Positions 55,968-62,923 of a stretch of 64,000 nt of DNA are shown here, one piece after another. Source of the DNA: DTKD01 sp964494345 (GTDB taxonomy: Bacteria > Armatimonadota > UBA5829); NCBI GenBank assembly GCA_964494345.1, contig CAZBSI010000007.1, forward strand, positions 1-64,000, written 5' to 3'. The notes below the pieces were generated by a model that saw only the letters and a program-made list of their open reading frames with translations, was not told the DNA's origin and made no database searches. Position numbers and translations under genes: made by a program. The stretch's first letter is position 1. Every line of letters starts with the position of its first letter.

Positions 55968-58712
55968 ATGGATTATAGCAAAACAGTAAACCTGCCCAAG
56001 ACTGACTTCCCGATGAAGGCTAATTTGCCTACCAGAGAACCGGGATTCCAGAAGTTTTGGGAGGAGCATGATGTATATCAGAAAATAGCGCAGAGAGATG
56101 CGGCCAGAGGAACGTTCGTCTTTCACGATGGCCCGCCCTACTCCAACGGCGATATTCACATGGGACATGCGCTGAATAAATCGCTGAAGGATTTCATCGT
56201 GCGTTATAAGGCTATGACCGGATACCGGGTGCCGTATATTCCGGGCTGGGACAACCACGGACTGCCGATCGAGCAGAAGGTGGCCGATGAATTCCGAAAG
56301 AAGAAGCAGACTCCGAGTAAGCTGGAGCTTAGGAAGGCGTGCCGGGCTTATGCTGAAAAATGGGTGGATACACAAAGAGAACAGCTCAAAAGGCTGGGCC
56401 TGTTGAGCGATTGGGAGCACCCGTATCTGACCATGAGCCGCGAGTATGAGGCCACTATCATTAAGGTCTTTGGCGAGATGGTCGAGAAGGGTTACGTCTA
56501 CCGAGGGCTGAAGCCGATTTACTGGTGTACAAACGACGAGACGGCGCTTGCAGAGGCGGAGATCGAGTATGCGGATCATACATCGCATTCGATATTTGTG
56601 CGCTTCCCGCTTGTCTCCGACCCCAACGGCATTTATGAGGGTAAGGATAACTCTTATATTATCATCTGGACGACGACCCCGTGGACGATTCCGGCTAACC
56701 TGGCTGTGGCGGTGCATCCGGATTATGAATATGCGCTGGTGGATGTCGAGGGTGACAGATATTTAGTCGCGGCGGAACTGGTAAGCCAGACGATGACGGC
56801 GATAGATAAGCCGAGCTATTGCGTAGTGAAGACCATCAAGGGCCGCGAGCTTGAGGGGATGGTATTTAAGCATCCGATTTACGATCGCGACTCGGCGCTG
56901 GTGCTGGCGAATTATGTGACCCTTGATGATGGAACAGGTGTGGTGCACACTGCACCTGGCCACGGCCGTGAGGACTTTGAGACTGGCAGGAAGTACGGCC
57001 TTGAAGTGCTGAACCCGGTAGACGCGAGGGGTTATTTCACAAAAGCCGCCGGGCAATTTGAGGGGCTGCATATCACCAGACAGGGCAATCAGGCGGTGAT
57101 CGACGCCATGCGCGAGAATGGCTCACTCCTGGCTCAGAGCGATATAAGCCACAGCTATCCGCACTGCTGGCGATGTCATAAACCGGTGATATTCAGGGCG
57201 ACCGAGCAGTGGTTTGTCAGCCTTGACCATGACGAATTGAGGAAGCGTATACTGGGAGAGATCGAGTCGTCGGTGCGATGTTTCCCGCCGGAGGGCAGGA
57301 ATCGACTTTATGCGATGATCGAAAGCTCGCCGGATTGGTGTCTTTCGAGGCAGCGATCGTGGGGTGTGGCGATTCCGGTGCTGTTCTGTGACGAGTGTCA
57401 TGAGCCGATATTGAGCAAGGAAGTTATTGATCTCGTTTACGCCGACGCGCTGGAGAATGGATCAGATTCGTGGTTTGAAAAGGATGCTGCGGAGTTTGTG
57501 CCGGATGGCTTCAAGTGTCCGCATTGCGGCGGGGATAAGTTCACCAGGGAAGAGGACGTGCTGGACGTGTGGTTCGACTCCGGGTCGAGCTGCAGGGCTG
57601 TGACGGAGCGGTTGTATGGCGATTTTGTGGCCGATGTATATTTGGAGGGCTCTGATCAGCACAGGGGTTGGTTCAATAAGTCGATAATAATAGGCACAGC
57701 GACCAGGGGCGCGTCGCCGTTTAAGGACCTGGTCACTCACGGATATGTGCTCGACGCCGAAGGCAAGAAGATGAGCAAATCCGGCGGCAATGCCATCGCT
57801 CCGAAGGAAGTGACCAAGGACATCGGGGCGGATATTCTGAGGTTGTATATCTCATCGCTGAACTACTTTGAGGATGTTCGGTTTGGTGCGGAGATGTTCA
57901 CCCGCGCGGTGGACGCGTACAGGCGAATTCGCAACACTTTCAGGTTCATATTGGGCAATCTCGCTGATTATAGTCCGGAGACAGACGCTGTAGATTATGC
58001 CGATATGGCGGAAATTGATCGCTTTGCGCTGCACAGGCTGGCGGAGTTTATCGGCGAGGTGACCAGGGCTTATGAATCCTATGAGTTCCATAAGGTCTAC
58101 CACGCCGTACACAACTACTGCGCCGTGGATTTAAGCGGGTTTTATTTGGATATTCTTAAAGATAGGCTCTACGCTTCGTCGAGCACGTCGGAGTTGCGGC
58201 GCTCTGCTCAGACTGCTTTGTATCACATATTGTCTGCTTTGGCGCGGGTGGTTGCGCCGGTGCTGGTGCATACATCTGAGGAAGCGTGGCAGAGTATGCC
58301 CGGAGAGGCCAAGGCGGAATCGGTGCATTTGGCCGAGTTTGCTGCTGCCAAATGCGAGTGGGCCGATGAGGGGCTTGCCGGGCGGTGGACTCGAATACTG
58401 GAAGTGAGAGACAGGGTGCTTGCGGCTCTTGAGGAAGCGAGGCAGTCCGGGGTGATCGGCAAGCCGCTGGAGTCGAGGGTGGTTTTGACCGCGCCTGAGG
58501 ATCTGTATGAGTTTTTGAAGGGCTATGAGGAATCGCTGCCGTCGGTGTTTATCGTCTCGCAAGTTGAGCTTTTGAGCGGGGACGAGTTGACGGTGCAGGT
58601 GCAGCCTCCAATCGGTAAGAAGTGTGCGAGATGCTGGCTGGTGTTGGAGTCGGTGGGATCGCATGAGGATCATCCGGAACTGTGCGACCGGTGTGTTTCC
58701 GCGCTGGAGTAG
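55968..58712 (+). CDS. ileS: Isoleucyl-tRNA synthetase
   Basis: A 914-residue class I synthetase that charges tRNA-Ile and edits valine. HMGHALNKSL holds the HIGH motif (here HMGH), KKMSKSGGNA the KMSKS motif, and the C-terminal zinc site is CARCW with CDRC. The editing domain lies between about 190 and 390. Length is normal for the shorter bacterial type. No T-box leader is apparent; the short gap before it has an imperfect hairpin at 55890-55915. Confidence 0.97.
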   Translation: MDYSKTVNLPKTDFPMKANLPTREPGFQKFWEEHDVYQKIAQRDAARGTFVFHDGPPYSNGDIHMGHALNKSLKDFIVRYKAMTGYRVPYIPGWDNHGLPIEQKVADEFRKKKQTPSKLELRKACRAYAEKWVDTQREQLKRLGLLSDWEHPYLTMSREYEATIIKVFGEMVEKGYVYRGLKPIYWCTNDETALAEAEIEYADHTSHSIFVRFPLVSDPNGIYEGKDNSYIIIWTTTPWTIPANLAVAVHPDYEYALVDVEGDRYLVAAELVSQTMTAIDKPSYCVVKTIKGRELEGMVFKHPIYDRDSALVLANYVTLDDGTGVVHTAPGHGREDFETGRKYGLEVLNPVDARGYFTKAAGQFEGLHITRQGNQAVIDAMRENGSLLAQSDISHSYPHCWRCHKPVIFRATEQWFVSLDHDELRKRILGEIESSVRCFPPEGRNRLYAMIESSPDWCLSRQRSWGVAIPVLFCDECHEPILSKEVIDLVYADALENGSDSWFEKDAAEFVPDGFKCPHCGGDKFTREEDVLDVWFDSGSSCRAVTERLYGDFVADVYLEGSDQHRGWFNKSIIIGTATRGASPFKDLVTHGYVLDAEGKKMSKSGGNAIAPKEVTKDIGADILRLYISSLNYFEDVRFGAEMFTRAVDAYRRIRNTFRFILGNLADYSPETDAVDYADMAEIDRFALHRLAEFIGEVTRAYESYEFHKVYHAVHNYCAVDLSGFYLDILKDRLYASSSTSELRRSAQTALYHILSALARVVAPVLVHTSEEAWQSMPGEAKAESVHLAEFAAAKCEWADEGLAGRWTRILEVRDRVLAALEEARQSGVIGKPLESRVVLTAPEDLYEFLKGYEESLPSVFIVSQVELLSGDELTVQVQPPIGKKCARCWLVLESVGSHEDHPELCDRCVSALE

Positions 58713-58790
58713 ATATGGTAGTCGGTGAAGCGGCGGTTCGCAGAGGTTTTATATAGCGCAAATATAGCGACCCTGCCTGGGAGGAAAGCC

Positions 58791-59150
58791 GTGGAGAAAA
58801 GGCTCAATGTTGACCGGTTTCGAAAGTTGCTGCTCGCTGAGAAGAAGCGACTGCTGGAGGAACGGGAGTCGGTTGATCGTGAACTCGCCGAAAAAGGCGG
58901 GGATTCGTCGGATTACGACTATTATGACCCGTCGGACTCGGCGACTGAGGCTGTTGAATATTCAAAAGACTTCGCCATTGAGGAGAACGTGCGGGATATA
59001 TTGCAACGCATAGACGAGGCATTGCGTAAGATAGACGAAGGCAGCTACGGCATCTGCGACCGCTGTGAGAATCCGATACATACGGACAGGCTGCGCGCAC
59101 TTCCGTATGCTACTCTTTGCATTGAATGCCAGGAAAGAATGGAGCGCTAG
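58791..59150 (+). CDS. DksA/TraR-family zinc-finger protein
   Basis: A 119-residue protein with an N-terminal coiled coil (about 8-85) and a C-terminal C4 zinc finger, Cys89, Cys92, Cys110 and Cys113 (CDRCENPIHTDRL, then CIEC). Such proteins insert into the RNA polymerase secondary channel and adjust transcription. The tip motif DYDYYDP replaces the acidic DxxDxA of DksA, so it may not mediate the stringent response. GTG at 58791 follows GGGAGG. Confidence 0.85.
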   Translation: MEKRLNVDRFRKLLLAEKKRLLEERESVDRELAEKGGDSSDYDYYDPSDSATEAVEYSKDFAIEENVRDILQRIDEALRKIDEGSYGICDRCENPIHTDRLRALPYATLCIECQERMER

Positions 59151-59155
59151 GGGTT

Positions 59156-59671
59156 TTGGGACTAAAGAACTCGGTATTGTTCTATTCGACGGCCTTTGAT
59201 GTCATAGTCCTGGACCAGCTAACCAAATATCTGGCTCGTAAGAACCTGGCAATGGGGGAGCACGTCACCCTCATCCCCGGATTTCTGGATCTTCGACTGA
59301 ATTTCAACACCGGCGGAGCCTTTGGCGCGCTATCGGATTACGCTCCGCTGCTTGTTATCATCGCGATCGTGGTGATTTTCGCAATCGTAAAACTGCGCAG
59401 TATGGGCAGCGGCTCGACGGCGGTGTCGATTGGCTTGGGATTGCTGCTTGGCGGGGCGATTGGAAACCTCATAGACCGCATCGGTTTTCCTAAGCGTGGA
59501 GTGACCGATTTTATCGACATCCACTTTATGATAAAAGGCGAACTCCACTCGTGGCCTACTTTTAATGTCGCCGATGTGGCGATAGTGGCGGGCGCGATTC
59601 TTGTCTTGTTTCACGTATATGTTATTGAAAGGGCGAGAACGGATGATGAACACCCAGAGGCCGCGGACTGA
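59156..59671 (+). CDS. lspA: Lipoprotein signal peptidase
   Basis: A 171-residue membrane protease that cleaves prolipoprotein signal peptides after lipid attachment. Catalytic Asp107 (GNLIDRI) and Asp140 (NVADVAI), with four membrane helices and NFNTGGAFG. TTG at 59156 avoids overlap with the DksA-like gene; its N-terminal helix is then short but complete. Lgt, which acts just before it, lies two genes downstream. Confidence 0.94.
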   Translation: MGLKNSVLFYSTAFDVIVLDQLTKYLARKNLAMGEHVTLIPGFLDLRLNFNTGGAFGALSDYAPLLVIIAIVVIFAIVKLRSMGSGSTAVSIGLGLLLGGAIGNLIDRIGFPKRGVTDFIDIHFMIKGELHSWPTFNVADVAIVAGAILVLFHVYVIERARTDDEHPEAAD

Positions 59672-60146
59672 GATAGAGCCGACACCGATTGATCGGGCGT
59701 TGGATACGCTGGCGATGATGGGGCTGTTATATATGGTTGTGATAACCGTGATCTATTATCCGCAGCTTCCGGCGACCATTCCCACACATTTCAATTTTGC
59801 AGGCAGAGCCGACGATTGGGGGCCGAAGTCGACTCTGTTGTTGTTGCCTGTAATGAACGTGGTGATGTATATCGCGTTTTCTATAATCGTCCGATTTCCG
59901 CACACTTACAATTATCCGGTGAAAATAACTGCGGAGAACGCAGAGAAACAGTACCGGATCGGGATTTCGATAATACGATGGCTGAAGATGGAGATCGTAT
60001 GCTTTTTCGCTTTTCTGACTCAACAGATAATTGTGGCAGTGCAGACGAAGACAATGTCGATGCGGCCCTGGGTTCCGTTGCTATTCGTGGCGGCGATACT
60101 GATTACAACAGCTGTGCATATAGTGTTGGCTTATCGCGCGAAGTAG
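59643..60146 (+). CDS. DUF1648-domain membrane protein
   Basis: A 167-residue protein with several membrane helices (about 25-45, 70-90, 110-130, 140-160). The DUF1648 block includes YYPQLPATIPTHFNFAGRAD and WGPKSTLLLLPVMNV. Function unknown; related proteins sit beside transport or regulatory genes. ATG at 59643 overlaps lspA by 29 bases, so the genes are coupled. Confidence 0.82.
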   Translation: MMNTQRPRTEIEPTPIDRALDTLAMMGLLYMVVITVIYYPQLPATIPTHFNFAGRADDWGPKSTLLLLPVMNVVMYIAFSIIVRFPHTYNYPVKITAENAEKQYRIGISIIRWLKMEIVCFFAFLTQQIIVAVQTKTMSMRPWVPLLFVAAILITTAVHIVLAYRAK

Positions 60147-60155
60147 TATTGTTTT

Positions 60156-60917
60156 ATGCATAGTACACTGTTTAAGATATTTGGATTTCCGGTGCATTCG
60201 TACGGCTTGATGATGGTCGTTGGGTTTCTGCTTGGATTGTGGCGGGTGAGCAGGATATCCAGCACTCGATATGGAATTGAGCCGGAACGGGTCTACGATA
60301 TGGCGCTGGTACTGCTTTTGAGCGGGATTGTAGGCTCACGAGTGGTATTCGTGCTGATAAACCCGGAGACCGAGAGCTGGAAGGATATGCTGGCGATCTG
60401 GCAGGGCGGGCTGAGCTTTCACGGCGGATTGATTGGCGCTATGGTCGCTGGGTTTGTGTATGCTCGAATAGCGAAGTTGAAGTTTTGGACTTGCGCGGAT
60501 CTGTTCGCTCCATCTCTCGCCATAGGCTATGCCTGCACACGGGTTGGCTGTTTTTTGAACGGATGCTGTTATGGCGCGCCGACGGATTTGCCGTGGGCTA
60601 TGAGGTTTCTGGATAATGGAACCCTCACCCCACCCTCTCACCCCACCCAGCTCTACGCTGTTGTCGCTAATCTACTGATATTTTTACTGCTCGTTAAATT
60701 AGAGGGGCTGCACCGCAAGCCGGGGTTTGTTTTTGTAGGATATGTCGGGCTATATTCGGCGTATCGATTCCTGGTGGAGTTCCTGCGCAGCGGGTATACT
60801 GCCAAATTGCTCTGCTGCGGCCTGACAGAAGCTCAATGGATAAGTCTGGCCGCTATGCTTGTCTCGGCGACATTAATGTTCACTTTATATCGCAACCCCC
60901 ATAAGTTGACACAATAA
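60156..60917 (+). CDS. lgt: Prolipoprotein diacylglyceryl transferase
   Basis: A 253-residue polytopic membrane enzyme that attaches diacylglycerol to lipoprotein cysteines. Key motifs: FGFPVHSYGLMM, GGLSFHGGLIG with the catalytic-site His, RVGCFLNGCCYG, and HPTQLY. Length is normal. With lspA it forms the lipoprotein maturation pair in one operon. Confidence 0.95.
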   Translation: MHSTLFKIFGFPVHSYGLMMVVGFLLGLWRVSRISSTRYGIEPERVYDMALVLLLSGIVGSRVVFVLINPETESWKDMLAIWQGGLSFHGGLIGAMVAGFVYARIAKLKFWTCADLFAPSLAIGYACTRVGCFLNGCCYGAPTDLPWAMRFLDNGTLTPPSHPTQLYAVVANLLIFLLLVKLEGLHRKPGFVFVGYVGLYSAYRFLVEFLRSGYTAKLLCCGLTEAQWISLAAMLVSATLMFTLYRNPHKLTQ

Positions 60918-61013
60918 CTCCCCCCTACCCTCACGAAGCGTCTTTCCCGCAAGATTGATGCGCAATAATATTCGCGTGTGCAGTCAAAACTGACATTTTT
61001 TGACAGGCTGACG

Positions 61014-61022
61014 TGCTATAAT
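61014..61022 (+). promoter_or_regulatory. Extended -10 promoter of the Ubl operon
   Basis: TGCTATAAT (61014-61022) is an extended -10 element. No good -35 at the right distance is seen; a TTGACA at 61000 is too close. It lies 158 bases before the E2-like start, in the 262-base gap after lgt. Confidence 0.5.
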
Positions 61023-61106
61023 GCGATTGTCTAAACTATCAATAAGTCCAAATCGGTATATTGATATAATTCTTATGTGGTAGCATCAGTCCAAAATGCT
61101 AATCAG

Positions 61107-61140
61107 CAGCCAGCCGAGGGGCTGTGGGTTGGGCTGGCTG
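61107..61140 (+). promoter_or_regulatory. Leader hairpin of the Ubl operon
   Basis: CAGCCAGCC (61107-61115) pairs perfectly with GGCTGGCTG (61132-61140), with a 16-base loop. It lies between the -10 box and the E2-like ATG and has no U-tract, so control of translation or mRNA stability is more likely than termination. Confidence 0.45.
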
Positions 61141-61179
61141 AGCCACATTGCTATAGTAGTAACTGACAAAGGATCGAAT

Positions 61180-61683
61180 ATGAATATCAGACAGCGCAGG
61201 ATCAACTCTGATTTCAAATCGCTTATAGACCTCACTAAAAACAATCCGCTGATAGATTTTGAAATACTGAGCAATGACAGGGACAAATTTATTGTGACCT
61301 ACCGATGCCGGGGGTTGCAGTGGCTGCCGGGACGCCCGCGGCCGAACATAATTGAGCTGCACAAGGTGGAGATATATCTGCATACGGAGTATCCGCGTCT
61401 GCCTCCGAGGTTGCAGTGGCTGACGGATATATTTCATCCAAATATACTGCCGCCTGCGATGAACGGCGGGGTGTGTATCGGGAAATGGTCGCCGTCGGAA
61501 TCGCTCGGCCGGTTAGTCGTGCGCATCGGGAGGATGGTGCAGTACCAGAATTACAGCACGACCGATGCACTTAACCTGCAGGCTGCTGCCTGGGCGGAAG
61601 AAAACGAATCATCGCTGCCGGTGGATGACCAGCCACTGGATAATCATTCTGATCCAATAGATGTCACTATAGGAGCAAAATAA
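61180..61683 (+). CDS. E2-like ubiquitin-conjugating enzyme (UBC fold)
   Basis: A 167-residue protein with a eukaryote-like E2 layout: N-terminal helix (about 5-20), four-strand core, the HPN motif at 86-88 (IFHPNIL) and the candidate active-site Cys99 in GGVCIGKWSPS, with the WSPS and LVVRIGRM helices after it and ALNLQAAAWAEE near the end. It would take a ubiquitin-like protein from an E1 as a thioester and pass it to a target. The tail is acidic and probably disordered. ATG at 61180 follows AAAGGA at about seven bases; an in-frame ATG at 61096 would cut through the leader hairpin. The next gene starts one base after its stop. Confidence 0.88.
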   Translation: MNIRQRRINSDFKSLIDLTKNNPLIDFEILSNDRDKFIVTYRCRGLQWLPGRPRPNIIELHKVEIYLHTEYPRLPPRLQWLTDIFHPNILPPAMNGGVCIGKWSPSESLGRLVVRIGRMVQYQNYSTTDALNLQAAAWAEENESSLPVDDQPLDNHSDPIDVTIGAK

Positions 61684-61684
61684 A

Positions 61685-62629
61685 ATGTCAGTTCGGTGTG
61701 TAAGGTTTTTGCTATTGGTCGTGTGTTTGTGGGCTATGCTTAGCGCTTGCTGGGCGGCTGATGTCAGAAAAGTGGTGGACCAGGTCGGTGACGCAGTCGT
61801 GAGCATTGAAGTCGACACCGGCCGGGGGAAAAACGCTGGGTCGGGGTTCATAGTCAACCCTGATGGCTGCATCCTCACGAGCGCTCATGTCATCAATAAG
61901 GCGAAAAAAATTAAAGTAAAGCTGACCGATGGCAAAGAGTATGCCGCGAAGCTGGTGGCAAAAGACACAAACAAAGACCTGGCGATTATCCGCATAGACG
62001 TTCACAATCTGCCGGTAGCCGCGATCGGCAATGCGAAGAAGGCAAGGGCTGGCGATAGTGTCGTCGCGATAGGCTGCCCAAGGGGTCTGGATCATACCGT
62101 GACCAGTGGGATAGTGTCCAGTCGCGAGCGCGAAATCGACGGAAAACGCTATATTCAAACCGACGCGGCGCTAAATGAAGGCAACAGCGGCGGCCCGCTA
62201 TTGAACGACAAGGCTGAAGTCATCGGCATCAACACGATGATCCTCAAAGACGCCAATCAACTTGGCTTCGCTGTTCCGATCAACGACGCTTATGAGTTGC
62301 TCAATAAAAATAACGTGCCAGTGATTACGACGCTCGACAATAAGGACCTGGCAAAAATGACACCGTCGGGCAAAGCCGGTGGGCAAACGGCCATGAAATC
62401 GAAAAAGCTGGGCTGGATTTGGTATGCGAGCGGAGGTTTGCTTGTGGTAGTGGCCGCTGCAGTGGTCGCATTATTATTAATGAGGAAAAAGAAAACGCGA
62501 AGACGACGGGCAACCGGCAGCGAAGATACATTGGAGATCACCCTGGGCCCATCTGCTCAAAAAACCCAGGCTCCACCTCAGCCGAGTGATACTGACGATC
62601 TTGATGACATTGAGATAGAACTAAAATAG
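61685..62629 (+). CDS. Membrane-anchored trypsin-like serine protease (HtrA-like, no PDZ)
   Basis: A 314-residue protein. A signal peptide (residues 1-24, ending SACWA) leads to an S1-type protease domain with catalytic His68 (TSAHVI), Asp98 (NKDLAII) and Ser168 (GNSGGPL). There is no PDZ domain. A single membrane helix spans about 246-266, followed by a basic stretch (RKKKTRRRR) and an acidic tail ending DDLDDIEIELK. This orients the protease outside the cytoplasmic membrane and the tail inside. It lies between the E2 and Ubl genes in one operon, so it should belong to the same process, but as an extracytoplasmic protease it is unlikely to remove the cytoplasmic Ubl. Confidence 0.88.
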   Translation: MSVRCVRFLLLVVCLWAMLSACWAADVRKVVDQVGDAVVSIEVDTGRGKNAGSGFIVNPDGCILTSAHVINKAKKIKVKLTDGKEYAAKLVAKDTNKDLAIIRIDVHNLPVAAIGNAKKARAGDSVVAIGCPRGLDHTVTSGIVSSREREIDGKRYIQTDAALNEGNSGGPLLNDKAEVIGINTMILKDANQLGFAVPINDAYELLNKNNVPVITTLDNKDLAKMTPSGKAGGQTAMKSKKLGWIWYASGGLLVVVAAAVVALLLMRKKKTRRRRATGSEDTLEITLGPSAQKTQAPPQPSDTDDLDDIEIELK

Positions 62630-62653
62630 ACTTTAAAAGGAGAGAACAGGATT

Positions 62654-62923
62654 ATGGGAAAAGTTGACGTAACTATTCGGGATGTCACCGGAAACAAAGA
62701 GCAGCAGGCGACCCTGCCGGACGATGCCCCGGTGCGAAGGATTATCGGAAGGCTGGTTGAGATGATGCAACTGCCGACTACAGACCCCGGTGGACAAATG
62801 CTGAGCTACAAATTTCAGCACAAAGCTTCCGGTAGGGAAATTAGCGATGAACAGACGCTGGCCGATGCGAATGTGCAGGACGGCGATGTGCTGCGTTTGT
62901 CGACGGAGCCGACTGCGGGATGA
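62654..62923 (+). CDS. EsaB/YukD-like ubiquitin-like protein
   Basis: An 89-residue beta-grasp protein. GKVDVTIRDVTGNKEQQATL and the following RRIIGRLVEMM helix match the EsaB/YukD ubiquitin-like fold seen in type VII secretion and in bacterial Ubl-conjugation operons. The last residues are EPTAG, so the tail ends in Ala-Gly instead of Gly-Gly, and it is already exposed without processing. ATG at 62654 follows AGGAGAG; the stop overlaps the E1 gene start (ATGA). Confidence 0.85.
   Translation: MGKVDVTIRDVTGNKEQQATLPDDAPVRRIIGRLVEMMQLPTTDPGGQMLSYKFQHKASGREISDEQTLADANVQDGDVLRLSTEPTAG

Noticed and set aside
61000..61022. TTGACA at 61000 as the -35 of the Ubl operon
   Set aside because: Only 11 bases separate it from TATAAT, too short for a normal promoter; the extended -10 form explains the site better.
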